From: Arsenophonus fragariae
GTDB taxonomy: Bacteria; Pseudomonadota; Gammaproteobacteria; Enterobacterales; Enterobacteriaceae
Reading direction: 5' to 3'
Assembly (NCBI GenBank): GCA_047291315.1
Contig: JBDPYZ010000005.1
Location: 1-64,000 of the forward strand
DNA: 64,000 bases
Position numbers and translations under genes: made by a program
Notes under the pieces: model-generated
What the model was told of the DNA's origin: nothing
Seen by the model: only the letters and a program-made list of their open reading frames with translations
Database searches by the model: none
In this document: in pieces, positions 15,134-24,570 of the stretch
How the letters are laid out: each line of letters opens with the position of its first letter
How positions within the stretch are numbered: position 1 is the stretch's first letter

Positions 15134-17419
15134 ATGCTTAACCAAGAACTTGAACTTAGTCTTAATGTAGCTTTTGCCAAGGCAAGAGATAGCAGGCATG
15201 AATTTATGACAGTTGAGCATCTATTGCTGGCGTTACTCAGTAATACATCGGCCCGAGAAGCTTTAGAAGCTTGTAAAGTTGATCTTGTGATATTGCGACA
15301 AGAGTTGGAGCATTTTATTTCACAAACAACGCCGTTATTGCCTGAGGATGATAGTCGGGATACTCAATCCACGTTGAGTTTTCAGCGAGTATTACAGCGT
15401 GCCGTGTTTCATGTTCAGTCATCTGGTCGTAATGAAGTTACTGGCGCCAATGTGTTGGTTGCTATATTTAGTGAACAAGAGTCTCAAGCTGTCTATTTAT
15501 TGCGTAAACACGATGTAAGTCGGCTTGATGTTGTTAATTTTATTTCTCATGGCATGGTCAAAGGTAGTGAGACAGATAATAGTCATTCAGATTCTATTAA
15601 TGCTGCTTATCAGAATGAAGAGGCTGTTGGCGTTGAAGAACGGATGGAAAGCTTTACCACGAACCTTAACCAATTGTCAAAAGCCGGTAAAGTTGATCCT
15701 TTAATTGGGCGTCAACTGGAGCTGGAGAGAACGATCCAGGTTCTTTGTCGACGGCGAAAGAATAATCCGCTATTAGTTGGTGAATCTGGGGTGGGTAAAA
15801 CAGCGATTGTGGAAGGGCTTGCATGGCGTATCATAAAAAATGATATCCCAGAAGTGATGAAAGATTGCACTATTTATGCCTTGGATATCGGTTCATTACT
15901 GGCAGGTACCAAGTATCGTGGTGATTTCGAAAAGCGCTTTAAAGCATTATTAAATGTGTTAGAAAAAGATGAAAAGAGTATTCTCTTTATTGATGAAATT
16001 CATACGATTATTGGGGCTGGTGCAGCATCTGGAGGACAAGTTGATGCTGCTAATTTGATTAAGCCATTACTTTCGAGTGGCCGCATTCGCGTGATGGGTT
16101 CAACGACCTATCAAGAATTTAGTCATATTTTTGAGAAAGATCGAGCGTTGGCAAGACGATTCCAAAAAATTGATATCGGCGAACCTTCTGCTGACGAAAC
16201 TGTACAGATTATTAACGGATTACGTCCTAAGTATGAAGCTCACCATAATGTTCGTTATAGTCCAAAAGCGATCAAAGCAGCGATTAATTTGTCAGTGAAA
16301 TATATTACAGATCGTCATTTACCGGATAAAGCGATCGATGTTATTGATGAGGCGGGTGCAAGAACGCGTTTGATGCCACAAAATCGGCGTAAGAAAACAA
16401 TTGGCGTACAGGAGATAGAATCGGTTATCGCTCTAATTGCCCGTATTCCTGAAAAAACAATTTCTTCTAGCGATAAAGAGCGATTGAAAAATTTAGATAA
16501 TAGATTGAAATTGCTAGTATTTGGCCAAGAGCAAGCAATTCAAACCATTAGCGAAGCCATTAAAATGAATCGGGCGGGTTTAGGTAGTAGCCACAGACCT
16601 ATTGGGGCATTTTTATTTGCTGGGCCAACAGGTGTAGGTAAGACAGAAGTCACTGTACAACTGGCGAAAGCATTAGATATTAAATTATTGCGTTTTGATA
16701 TGTCTGAATATATGGAACGCCATACAGTTAGCCGGCTAATTGGTGCCCCACCAGGATATGTAGGCTTTGATCAAGGTGGTTTATTGACAGATGCGATTAT
16801 AAAACATCCTTATTCAGTCGTTTTATTAGATGAAATAGAAAAAGCACATTCTGATGTATTCAATCTTTTATTACAAGTAATGGATAATGGTACTTTAACC
16901 GATAATAATGGCCGTAAGGCTGATTTTCGTAATGTTGTTTTAGTGATGACCACTAATGCTGGTGTGCAAGAAACACAACGTAAATCGATAGGTTTTACTG
17001 AGCAGGATAATAGTACCGATGCATTATCGGAGATAAAACGAATTTTCACCCCTGAGTTTCGTAATCGGTTGGATGGTATTATTTGGTTTAATGTTTTAAC
17101 TCCAGAAGTTATAGCCCAAGTTGTTGATAAGTTTATTGTTGAATTACAGGCTCAACTTGATGAAAAAGGAGTATCAATTGAAATTAGCAATGCAGCACGT
17201 CAATGGCTTTGTACTAAAGGCTATGATAAGGCGATGGGAGCTAGGCCGATGGCAAGAGTGATCCAAGATAATCTAAAGAAACCTTTAGCTAATGAACTTT
17301 TATTCGGCCAGTTAAGTTATGGTGGTGCTGTTAAGATCGATTTGAATAAGAAAACGCAAAAATTAACCTATCATTTCGAAGGCATGCACAAAACTAAACC
17401 TGAAGATGTAATGATTTAA
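15134..17419 (+). CDS. clpA: ClpA, ATPase subunit of the ClpAP protease
   Basis: A 761-residue AAA+ unfoldase (758 in E. coli). Order of domains: N domain beginning MLNQELELSLNVAFAKARD, first AAA module with Walker A GESGVGKTA near residue 217 and Walker B LFIDEIHT, and second AAA module with Walker A GPTGVGKTE near residue 495 and Walker B LLDEIEKAH. The IGL-like ClpP-binding loop (SIGF region near 620) and sensor motifs are kept. It unfolds substrates and feeds them to ClpP. The start at 15134 has a GGGAGGTG ribosome-binding site; the longer upstream frame lacks one and overlaps clpS, so I reject it. Confidence 0.97.
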   Translation: MLNQELELSLNVAFAKARDSRHEFMTVEHLLLALLSNTSAREALEACKVDLVILRQELEHFISQTTPLLPEDDSRDTQSTLSFQRVLQRAVFHVQSSGRNEVTGANVLVAIFSEQESQAVYLLRKHDVSRLDVVNFISHGMVKGSETDNSHSDSINAAYQNEEAVGVEERMESFTTNLNQLSKAGKVDPLIGRQLELERTIQVLCRRRKNNPLLVGESGVGKTAIVEGLAWRIIKNDIPEVMKDCTIYALDIGSLLAGTKYRGDFEKRFKALLNVLEKDEKSILFIDEIHTIIGAGAASGGQVDAANLIKPLLSSGRIRVMGSTTYQEFSHIFEKDRALARRFQKIDIGEPSADETVQIINGLRPKYEAHHNVRYSPKAIKAAINLSVKYITDRHLPDKAIDVIDEAGARTRLMPQNRRKKTIGVQEIESVIALIARIPEKTISSSDKERLKNLDNRLKLLVFGQEQAIQTISEAIKMNRAGLGSSHRPIGAFLFAGPTGVGKTEVTVQLAKALDIKLLRFDMSEYMERHTVSRLIGAPPGYVGFDQGGLLTDAIIKHPYSVVLLDEIEKAHSDVFNLLLQVMDNGTLTDNNGRKADFRNVVLVMTTNAGVQETQRKSIGFTEQDNSTDALSEIKRIFTPEFRNRLDGIIWFNVLTPEVIAQVVDKFIVELQAQLDEKGVSIEISNAARQWLCTKGYDKAMGARPMARVIQDNLKKPLANELLFGQLSYGGAVKIDLNKKTQKLTYHFEGMHKTKPEDVMI

Positions 17420-17436
17420 TTATAGGCGGTTTATAA

Positions 17437-17464
17437 CCATAGACGATATTCCAATCGTCTATGG
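17437..17464. terminator. Bidirectional hairpin between clpA and infA
   Basis: CCATAGACGAT at 17437-17447 pairs with ATCGTCTATGG at 17454-17464 around a 6-base loop. It lies between the convergent ends of clpA and infA. T-runs are weak on both sides. The tRNA-Ser gene found at this place in E. coli (serW) is not present. Confidence 0.6.
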
Positions 17465-17488
17465 CAAAGAGCCTGAGAGAGGAGGAGA

Positions 17489-17707
17489 TCAACGGCTACG
17501 AAAGATGATTCGGCCTTTACTCAGATCATAAAGTGTTAACTCGACAGTCACTTTGTCGCCCGTCAGAATACGGATATAATTTTTACGCATTTTTCCAGAA
17601 ATATGAGCAGTGACTACGTGTCCATTTTCTAGTTCAACACGGAAAATGGTATTGGGCAGAGTATCTAGTACTGTACCTTGCATTTCAATATTGTCTTCTT
17701 TGGCCAT
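17489..17707 (-). CDS. infA: Translation initiation factor IF-1
   Basis: A complete 72-residue IF-1, identical in length to E. coli. The OB fold reads from MAKEDNIEMQGTVLDTLPNT to SKGRIIFRSR, with the RKNYIRILTGDKV core that binds the ribosomal A site. It assists IF-2 and IF-3 in initiation and is essential. The TTAGAGGAT ribosome-binding region is close to the ATG. It is transcribed towards clpA, as in E. coli. Confidence 0.97.
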   Translation of the reverse strand: MAKEDNIEMQGTVLDTLPNTIFRVELENGHVVTAHISGKMRKNYIRILTGDKVTVELTLYDLSKGRIIFRSR

Positions 17708-17710
17708 CTA

Positions 17711-18040
17711 ATCCTCTAAGTTAATCACCAAGTTTTTTACGGGCAAGATAATGCCGAAAAACCCTCCTTATGTAAAGGAATGTCGAGTTTAAAGTCACTT
17801 TTTCTTTTTATCAAGATACGAAAATTACATAATTAAAGCTTAAATAGTCCAAAAATATACAACAAGTATACGGTTTGAACAACGCGAACGATAAAAAAAT
17901 AAAATGCAATAATACCATAGAAAACTATCTAACTTAGTTTGTAATAGTATGAGTTATTCTGCTACCTATATCTGCAAATTGACGCTTAGTCAGCTATCTG
18001 TTGTCTTTGTTTAAGCAGAAAAATATTTTCCAGTTAAACA
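17711..18040. other. Intergenic region upstream of infA
   Basis: No gene is visible between aat and infA. The part next to infA (17730-17780) is richer in G+C and probably holds the infA leader. The rest is A+T-rich without clear repeats or coding sense. Confidence 0.5.
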
Positions 18041-18754
18041 TCAAATTTGATTAGTTTCTTCTGCACCGGGTAAACTTATAGTTTGCTTTAGCCAACATGC
18101 TTTATCAATAGGTTGGTCACGATATTGATAGAGATAATTTAAAAATTGTACCCGAGGTATCTCTTTCACACCTAAAGAGGCGGTATATGCATTAAGTATT
18201 TGACAATCAAACAGTTTACCACCAAAGCGCAGGAAATGATGATAAAAAGCAATAAATGTATATTTAGAACCGTCACTGACACGGCTAAACATCGATTCAC
18301 CACAAAAAATTTTACCAACATTAACGCCATATAGTCCACCAATTAATTTTGTGTTGTGCCAAACTTCGACGGAATGAGCAACGCCCAGTTGATGCAAAGC
18401 AGTGTATCCTTCTATTATTTGGTGGTTGATCCAGGTTCCTTCCTGCCGTTGCGCGCAGGCTGAGATAACTTGTTCAAAATCATAATTTAGCGTAATAGTA
18501 TAAGACGTTTTTTTCATTCTTTTTTTAGTTGTTCGGCTAATATGTATTTCTGCTGGCAACAGAACTGCACGTGGATCTGGCGACCACCATAATGGGATTT
18601 CCGTTGGATTAAACCAAGGGAAAATCCCTTCATAATAGGCAGCTTTTAATCTACCGACAGTCAGATCACCGCCGATGGCCAGTAAACCATTGGGTTCATT
18701 TAGAGCATGTTCTGGCGCTGGAAAGAAATAAGATTCATCATCAAGCTGAAACAT
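18041..18754 (-). CDS. aat: Leucyl/phenylalanyl-tRNA--protein transferase
   Basis: A 237-residue protein (234 in E. coli) with the family landmarks FPAPEHALNEPNGLLAIGGD near residue 11, YYEGIFPWFNPTEIPLWWSP near residue 40, GGLYGVNVGKIFCGESMFSR near 154-173 and the C-terminal LGVKEIPRVQF. It transfers Leu or Phe from tRNA to proteins starting with Arg or Lys, making them substrates for ClpS-ClpAP. It lies downstream of cydC with a short gap, and it may be transcribed with cydDC. With clpS and clpA a few kilobases away, all parts of the N-degron pathway except ClpP are in this window. Confidence 0.96.
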   Translation of the reverse strand: MFQLDDESYFFPAPEHALNEPNGLLAIGGDLTVGRLKAAYYEGIFPWFNPTEIPLWWSPDPRAVLLPAEIHISRTTKKRMKKTSYTITLNYDFEQVISACAQRQEGTWINHQIIEGYTALHQLGVAHSVEVWHNTKLIGGLYGVNVGKIFCGESMFSRVSDGSKYTFIAFYHHFLRFGGKLFDCQILNAYTASLGVKEIPRVQFLNYLYQYRDQPIDKACWLKQTISLPGAEETNQI

Positions 18755-18782
18755 ATCACCATCCTATTAACTAATTTTATAA

Positions 18783-20516
18783 TTATGTTAATACTATTTT
18801 GGCTTGGTAATATTGAAAATAGCGCCCTTTCAATTGTAATAATTCCTCATGGGTAGTTTGCTCAATAATTTTTCCATCATCCATCACATATATTTGATCC
18901 ATTTTCTCCAGTCCTTGTAAGCGATGTGTAATAACTAACAAGGTTTTTTCTACGCAGTGCTGCTGCAACTGAGTTAATATCTGTTTTTCAGTTTTCGCAT
19001 CTAATCCTTCAGTAGGTTCATCTAATAAAATTACTGGTGCATCATAAAGTAGGGCTCTTGCAATACTTAATCGCCGTTGTTCACCACTTGAAAGTTGTCG
19101 GCTACCTTCACCGATCCAGCTATCAAGCCCTTGATTTTCAGTAAGGCTGTTCAAACCAACTTGCTTTAGTACTTTTATCAGTAAAGTATCATTGGCGTCA
19201 TCCTTAGCTAATAGCAAATTGTTACGTAAAGTATCGCTGAAAATATGTGTTCGCTGTGGTACTACCGCCATTAATTTATGTAATGTTTTTTCATCATAGT
19301 GATTAATTGGATGACCATTTATCAAGATCTGGCCTGAGCTGACATCCCATGCGCGAGTTAATAATTGTAATAGTGTGGATTTACCACAACCGGTTTTACC
19401 TAGCAGGGCAACATGTTGACCTACATTGAGTGTTAAAGAGATATTTTGTAATGTAGCTTGTGGCTGTTGGGGATAACTGAAGTGCACTTTGTGCAATTTG
19501 ATCTCAACTTTATTACTTGTCGTTATGCCGGAAGCAGGAAATCTCACTGTCGGTTTTTGATTAATTAACTCCATTAAGCGATTTGCAGAAGTAACGACTT
19601 GGCCTAAATATTGAAATGCGACAGCCACTGGGCCAAGAACTTCAAATGCAGCTAAGGTACAAAAGACGAACAGGGCAATAAGTGCGCCTGGTTTATGTTG
19701 ATCACCAGTACCGTTTGCTGCCAACCACATTATGAGGGTTGCGGTAAGTCCGGAGATAAAAATCATAATAGATTGTGATAGAGCAGTTAGGCTAGATTGT
19801 TGCTGCTGGCGTTTTAGCCAGTTGGATTCTAGATCGGTCAATACTTGCCGAAAGCGAGGCAACGCGCCAAAAATAGTTAGCTCTGCTTGTGCCTGGATGG
19901 TATTGATTAAACAAGCACAATATTGGCTGCGAAATATAGTGAGATCGTGTCCAATTGATTTTCCTGCCTGATAAAAGAAAAAGGGTAAACTAACAAGCAA
20001 ACACAGCATAATTGTGCTCAGCGTAAAGGCCAAAAATAAATCTAATGTGCTTAAAACCAAAGTAAGCACAATAGTAATGAAAAAAGCAGCGAGTATTGGA
20101 GAAAGCACCCGTAGATATAAGTGATCAAGGCTTTCGACATCAGCGACCAGACGATTAAGGATATCTCCTTGGCGATAGTGCGCGATACCGCCAGGTGATA
20201 GCGGGAATAGTTTTTGAAATGTAAATATCCTTAAATGTGCTAAGATACGAAAAGTCGCATCATGGTTAACCAGTCGTTCGGCATAACGACTGGCAGTGCG
20301 GATAATTGCTGAACTACGAACACCCGCTGCCGGTAGCATATAATTAAATGTATAAAGTCCGGCAGCGCCAGCGAGCGCCGTTCCGGCTAAAAACCAACCT
20401 GATAAAGTTAGTAGGCTAATACTAGCCAGTACTGTAACAATGGTTAATAGAATGCCAAGATTAAGTAGCAACCAATGACGAGGATATAGTGCAAGAAAAG
20501 GCAGTAGTATACGCAT
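18783..20516 (-). CDS. cydC: CydC, ABC exporter subunit for cytochrome bd assembly
   Basis: A 577-residue fusion of a six-helix membrane domain and an ATPase (573 in E. coli). Walker A LLGKTGCGKST lies near residue 373, the signature LSSGEQRRLSIARAL near 477 and Walker B VILLDEPTEGLD near 497. It forms a heterodimer with CydD in the inner membrane. The pair is needed to make cytochrome bd oxidase and has been described as a glutathione/cysteine exporter and, more recently, a haem transporter; the substrate is still debated. Its ATG lies one base after the cydD stop, so they are translationally linked. Confidence 0.95.
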   Translation of the reverse strand: MRILLPFLALYPRHWLLLNLGILLTIVTVLASISLLTLSGWFLAGTALAGAAGLYTFNYMLPAAGVRSSAIIRTASRYAERLVNHDATFRILAHLRIFTFQKLFPLSPGGIAHYRQGDILNRLVADVESLDHLYLRVLSPILAAFFITIVLTLVLSTLDLFLAFTLSTIMLCLLVSLPFFFYQAGKSIGHDLTIFRSQYCACLINTIQAQAELTIFGALPRFRQVLTDLESNWLKRQQQQSSLTALSQSIMIFISGLTATLIMWLAANGTGDQHKPGALIALFVFCTLAAFEVLGPVAVAFQYLGQVVTSANRLMELINQKPTVRFPASGITTSNKVEIKLHKVHFSYPQQPQATLQNISLTLNVGQHVALLGKTGCGKSTLLQLLTRAWDVSSGQILINGHPINHYDEKTLHKLMAVVPQRTHIFSDTLRNNLLLAKDDANDTLLIKVLKQVGLNSLTENQGLDSWIGEGSRQLSSGEQRRLSIARALLYDAPVILLDEPTEGLDAKTEKQILTQLQQHCVEKTLLVITHRLQGLEKMDQIYVMDDGKIIEQTTHEELLQLKGRYFQYYQAKIVLT

Positions 20517-20517
20517 A

Positions 20518-22287
20518 TTATATTTCCTCTGAGCGATAAGTTAGCAGGTGGCTAAAAGCCCCTTTAATCTGACTTAGCTCGTTATAAGTGCCTTGTTCGA
20601 TAATTAAACCATTTGCCATTACCCATATTTGATCGTATGAGGCGGCTTCTTCTAATAAATGTGTAACCAGTAAGGTTGTTTGTTTAGTAGAGACAGTGTT
20701 AAGCGCTGCCATTACACGTTGCTCACTTCCCATATCAAGGCTTGCTGCAGGCTCATCGAGTAAAAGCAAATGACAGGGGTTTAATAGCGCGCGGGCGACA
20801 GCAATTCGTTGTGCTTGTCCAACGGATAAGCGAGCAGCATTTTCGCCAATTTGGGTATCAACACCTGCTGGTAAATGCTTAGTAAACTCGGTTACATAAG
20901 CATTTTCCATCGCAATATTGATCGCTGCTGCGGAAGTTTCAGGTGAATAGAGACGTATATTGTCAATGATGGTTTGTGCGGGTAAATGGGGATTTTGTCC
21001 AACCCAGCTAATTTGCTTACGCCAAAGAGTCATATTCAGATCTCGCAGCTCGATCCCATTGACCGTCAATGAGCCTCGATAGGGTAGAAAACCTAGTAGT
21101 ATATTTAATAGTGAACTTTTGCCAGCCCCACTTTGGCCTACTAAAGCGATACGCTGGTTTGGCAATAGGCTGAAATTTAACGGGCCAGCCAAGCGTACAT
21201 TGTTATGAGAAAAAATTTCTAGCTGTTCTGCAGTGATGGTTAATGGTTGAACCGGCGTAATTTGCTGTTTGTTTTGCGGCTGTGGCGATGGTTGTTCTAT
21301 GTTGGCTAATGTAAATAAAGATTCTGCTGCACCTACTGCTTGTGCTTTAGCGTGGTAATAAGTACCCAAATCACGTAGTGGCTGAAAAAATTCTGGTGCT
21401 AGTATCAAGGCCAAAAAGCCCGTAAAAAGTGTAACGGGTATGCCATAATTACCAAAATGCAATTCTCCTAAATAAGAAAAACCGAAATAAACCGCGACAA
21501 TTGCAATGGAAATTGATGCGAAGAATTCTAATACTGCAGAAGAGAGAAATGCCATACGTAAGACTTCCATAGTTCTTTTGCGAAATTCCTCGGTAGCTTG
21601 CGCAATATCTTTTACTTCTTTGTTGGCGCGGAAAAAAAGCCGTAATGTATCTAGTCCACGTAAACGATCAAGAAATCTGCCGCTTAATCGAGTTAAAGCA
21701 ACAAAATTTCTTCGATTAAGATCAGCGGCGCCCATCCCAACTAATATCATAAATAAGGGAATTAAGGGTGCGGTGATAAATAAAATTAAGCCAGCAGCCC
21801 AGTTAATCGGGAAAATCGCAATCAGAATGATAATCGGGATCATAGCGGCTAAATACATTTGAGGTAAATAACGGGCGTAATAAGCCTGTATGTCCTCAAT
21901 TTGTTCTAAGATAATAGTTGCCCAACTTCCAGCAGGTTTATTTTTAACCCAAACAGGCCCTAATTGGTCAAATTTATCTAACATCATTCTACGGATCTGC
22001 TGGCGAACAATTTTGCCGCAAACGAATCCAACACTTTCACGTATAAAATTAATTATAGCTCTTAAAGTAAATACGCAAATGAGTAATACAAATTGAACTA
22101 GCACTTGTTCTCGAGGCACATTGTCTATAATCAATGCTTGTAAAATGGTAGCTATAAACCAGGCTTGTGTAATGATAAGTAGGCCACTAATAATTCCCAG
22201 TAACATGGATAAGCGTAGCCAGTGTTTTGCTGGTGCTGATTGTTGTTTCAACCATTTAACCAATTCGTTTTTTTTTTGTTTATCCAT
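20518..22287 (-). CDS. cydD: CydD, ABC exporter subunit for cytochrome bd assembly
   Basis: A 589-residue half-transporter (588 in E. coli), beginning MDKQKKNELVKWLKQQSAPA. Six membrane helices fill the first half, with the conserved WATIILEQIEDIQAYYARYL near residue 122. The ATPase half has Walker A GQSGAGKSS near 385, the signature LSVGQAQRIAVARAL near 486 and Walker B LLLLDEPAASLD. It pairs with CydC. Upstream on the same strand is trxB, separated by about 155 bases. Retention of CydDC suggests that a bd-type oxidase is still in use, which fits respiration at low oxygen inside a host. Confidence 0.95.
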   Translation of the reverse strand: MDKQKKNELVKWLKQQSAPAKHWLRLSMLLGIISGLLIITQAWFIATILQALIIDNVPREQVLVQFVLLICVFTLRAIINFIRESVGFVCGKIVRQQIRRMMLDKFDQLGPVWVKNKPAGSWATIILEQIEDIQAYYARYLPQMYLAAMIPIIILIAIFPINWAAGLILFITAPLIPLFMILVGMGAADLNRRNFVALTRLSGRFLDRLRGLDTLRLFFRANKEVKDIAQATEEFRKRTMEVLRMAFLSSAVLEFFASISIAIVAVYFGFSYLGELHFGNYGIPVTLFTGFLALILAPEFFQPLRDLGTYYHAKAQAVGAAESLFTLANIEQPSPQPQNKQQITPVQPLTITAEQLEIFSHNNVRLAGPLNFSLLPNQRIALVGQSGAGKSSLLNILLGFLPYRGSLTVNGIELRDLNMTLWRKQISWVGQNPHLPAQTIIDNIRLYSPETSAAAINIAMENAYVTEFTKHLPAGVDTQIGENAARLSVGQAQRIAVARALLNPCHLLLLDEPAASLDMGSEQRVMAALNTVSTKQTTLLVTHLLEEAASYDQIWVMANGLIIEQGTYNELSQIKGAFSHLLTYRSEEI

Positions 22288-22443
22288 AGTAATGATTTTA
22301 TATGCCGGTGATAAGTTAATTATTACAACTGGTTGATCTTAATTTTATCTAATATCAACTTTTATATATATGTTACAGATAGAAGGCGCTATTTCGACAG
22401 TACCTGTTAAAGAAATTTATAAGATTATTATAATTTGTAACAT

Positions 22444-23412
22444 TTATTTGCGGTATAGCGCTTCTAAATAACGTTCGGCGTCAAGGGCAGCCATACAACC
22501 AGTACCTGCTGAAGTAATGGCTTGACGATAGATATGATCCATTACATCACCGGCAGCGAAAACACCTTCAACTGAGGTTTGGGTTGCATTACCTTTAGTT
22601 CCAGATTGCACTTGAATGTAGCCATTTTCTAACACTAACTGATCGGTAAAGATACTTGTATTGGGCGTATGGCCAATAGCGATAAACACACCGGTCACGG
22701 AAAGCAACTCTATCTTATCATTTTGTTGGGTTGAACGTAAATTGATTCCGGTGACACCACTATTGTCACCTAATACTTCATCGAGTGTAAAATTGGTATG
22801 TAACACAATATTGCTAGTTTTTACTTTTTCCATCATCCGTTGGATGAGAATTTTTTCGGCACGAAATGTTTCACGTCGATGAATAACATGGACTTCTGAG
22901 GCGATATTTGATAAGTATAGTGCTTCTTCAATAGCGGTATTTCCACCACCGACAACAGCCACTTTTTGGTTGCGATAGAAAAAACCATCGCAGGTGGCGC
23001 AGGCTGAAAAGCCACGACCTTTAAAGGCTTCTTCAGAAGGTAAACCCAGGTAGCGAGCTGAGGCACCGGTAGCAATAATAAGCGCATCACAGCTATATAT
23101 TCCATTATCGCCGCTGAGTTGGAACGGCCGTTGTTTCAGATCAACCGCATAAATGTGATCATTAATAATGTTTTCTTCCGCAGTAAATTTTTTAGTATGT
23201 TGTAGCATCCGTTCCATCAATACTGGACCCATTAACTCGGTATGATCCCCAGGCCAATTTTCAACTTCGGTGGTCGTGGTTAATTGCCCCCCTGGTTGAA
23301 TGCCGGTGATTAATACCGGATTTAAGTTGGCTCGAGCGGCATAAATAGCTGAAGTATAGCCAGCTGGACCAGATCCCAGAATAATAACTTTACTATGGTT
23401 AGTCGTGTTCAT
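22444..23412 (-). CDS. trxB: Thioredoxin reductase
   Basis: A 322-residue flavoprotein (321 in E. coli). It has the FAD-binding motif ILGSGPAGYTSAIYAARA near residues 11-28, the redox-active CATC in FSACATCDGFFY near residue 137, the NADPH motif VVGGGNTAIEEALYL, and the C-terminal FAD motif GVFAAGDVMDHIYRQA. It transfers electrons from NADPH to thioredoxin in the cytosol. It is divergent from lrp across a long intergenic region and lies upstream of cydD. All catalytic residues are present. Confidence 0.97.
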   Translation of the reverse strand: MNTTNHSKVIILGSGPAGYTSAIYAARANLNPVLITGIQPGGQLTTTTEVENWPGDHTELMGPVLMERMLQHTKKFTAEENIINDHIYAVDLKQRPFQLSGDNGIYSCDALIIATGASARYLGLPSEEAFKGRGFSACATCDGFFYRNQKVAVVGGGNTAIEEALYLSNIASEVHVIHRRETFRAEKILIQRMMEKVKTSNIVLHTNFTLDEVLGDNSGVTGINLRSTQQNDKIELLSVTGVFIAIGHTPNTSIFTDQLVLENGYIQVQSGTKGNATQTSVEGVFAAGDVMDHIYRQAITSAGTGCMAALDAERYLEALYRK

Positions 23413-23960
23413 AGAGGCTCCATTTTTTTAAGAAAATTTATTGAATGTGGCGATTGTAGGAGATTAGGAGAATTAAAAAAAGTAAATTGAATGAAAAGAT
23501 GATAAGGAATGGTCATTTTTTATTGGCTTGTCTTTAACATGTTATTAAGGCAGCAAGTCATGAAGAAAGATTATTTTTCGTGAAATAACATTTTAAATTG
23601 AGAATTTCCCATATGTCTTATTGACAATTAGTTAATAATAAATTCATTTCCATATGATGTTCTGATTTTTATTCATAATCTTTGACAATCGGTTTTGTAT
23701 TTGAGAAAACATCTTGTAGGATTAATTACTTCATTTGATTAATTGAAATTGAATATCATTTAAACAAATAGATAAATATCCTATTTTTCATTATCAGATT
23801 GAAAACTAACCAGATGATTTATCTATAAGATGAATTATACTACTAAATACTAATGGTCAGGTGGAGTTTAACCTTATTGCATCTTTTCCAATTTAATAAT
23901 AAGAAAAGAAAATAGGGAATGTAATGGGTATAAAAAAATAGATAAAAGAGAGATAACGAA
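23413..23960. other. Divergent regulatory region between trxB and lrp
   Basis: A 548-base A+T-rich region with no coding sense on either strand. It must hold the promoters of trxB and lrp; in E. coli lrp also has a long leader and is autoregulated. Consistent with that, A-tracts are frequent between 23750 and 23950, but I could not define Lrp sites by eye. Confidence 0.6.
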
Positions 23961-24455
23961 ATGATTGATAACAAAAAGCGTCCAGGAAAAGATCTTGATC
24001 GTATAGATAGGAACATACTTAATGAATTACAAAAGGATGGTCGTATTTCTAATGTAGAGCTTTCTAAGAGAGTAGGGTTATCGCCGACACCTTGTTTGGA
24101 ACGTGTACGCCGTTTGGAACGTCAAGGTTTTATTTCAGGTTATACTGCTTTATTAAATCCACACTATCTCGATGCATCTTTATTGGTTTTTGTTGAGATT
24201 ACCTTGAACCGTGGCGCTGCAGATCTTTTTGAACAGTTTAACGCCGTTGTGCAAAAACTGGAGGGGATTCAGGAATGTCATTTAGTCTCTGGGGATTTTG
24301 ATTATTTACTTAAAACACGGGTCCCTGATATGTCTGCTTATCGTAAATTGTTAGGAGAGACTTTACTTCTTCTTCCTGGTGTCAATGACACGCGTACATA
24401 TGTAGTAATGGAAGAAGTAAAACAGAGTAATCGCTTGGTCATTAAGACACGTTAA
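23961..24455 (+). CDS. lrp: Leucine-responsive regulatory protein
   Basis: A 164-residue protein, the same length as E. coli Lrp and nearly collinear with it. The winged helix-turn-helix lies in SNVELSKRVGLSPTPCLERV near residues 30-49, and the C-terminal RAM domain that senses leucine starts near HYLDASLLVFVEITLNRGAA. It is a global regulator of amino acid metabolism, transport and surface structures. GAGAGAT precedes the ATG. A strong hairpin 58 bases after the stop ends the transcript before ftsK. In a reduced genome it may control far fewer targets than in E. coli; that is inference. Confidence 0.97.
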   Translation: MIDNKKRPGKDLDRIDRNILNELQKDGRISNVELSKRVGLSPTPCLERVRRLERQGFISGYTALLNPHYLDASLLVFVEITLNRGAADLFEQFNAVVQKLEGIQECHLVSGDFDYLLKTRVPDMSAYRKLLGETLLLLPGVNDTRTYVVMEEVKQSNRLVIKTR

Positions 24456-24512
24456 TCAAATAGATGCAAAACTGGAAAAAATTAAGTACACTCCTGTTTA
24501 TGCATACAGTTT

Positions 24513-24537
24513 CAACGCTGAGCATTACTCAGCGTTG
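24513..24537 (+). terminator. Intrinsic terminator of lrp
   Basis: CAACGCTGAG at 24513-24522 pairs perfectly with CTCAGCGTTG at 24528-24537 around a 5-base loop, followed by TTCCTT. It sits 34 bases before the chosen ftsK start. Confidence 0.75.
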
Positions 24538-24570
24538 TTCCTTAAACAGGAAAAACCTGGAGTATTAGTT

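Noticed and set aside
17420..17488. A tRNA-Ser gene between clpA and infA, as in E. coli
   Set aside because: Only a simple hairpin is present; there is no cloverleaf, no TTCGA-type loop and too little space.
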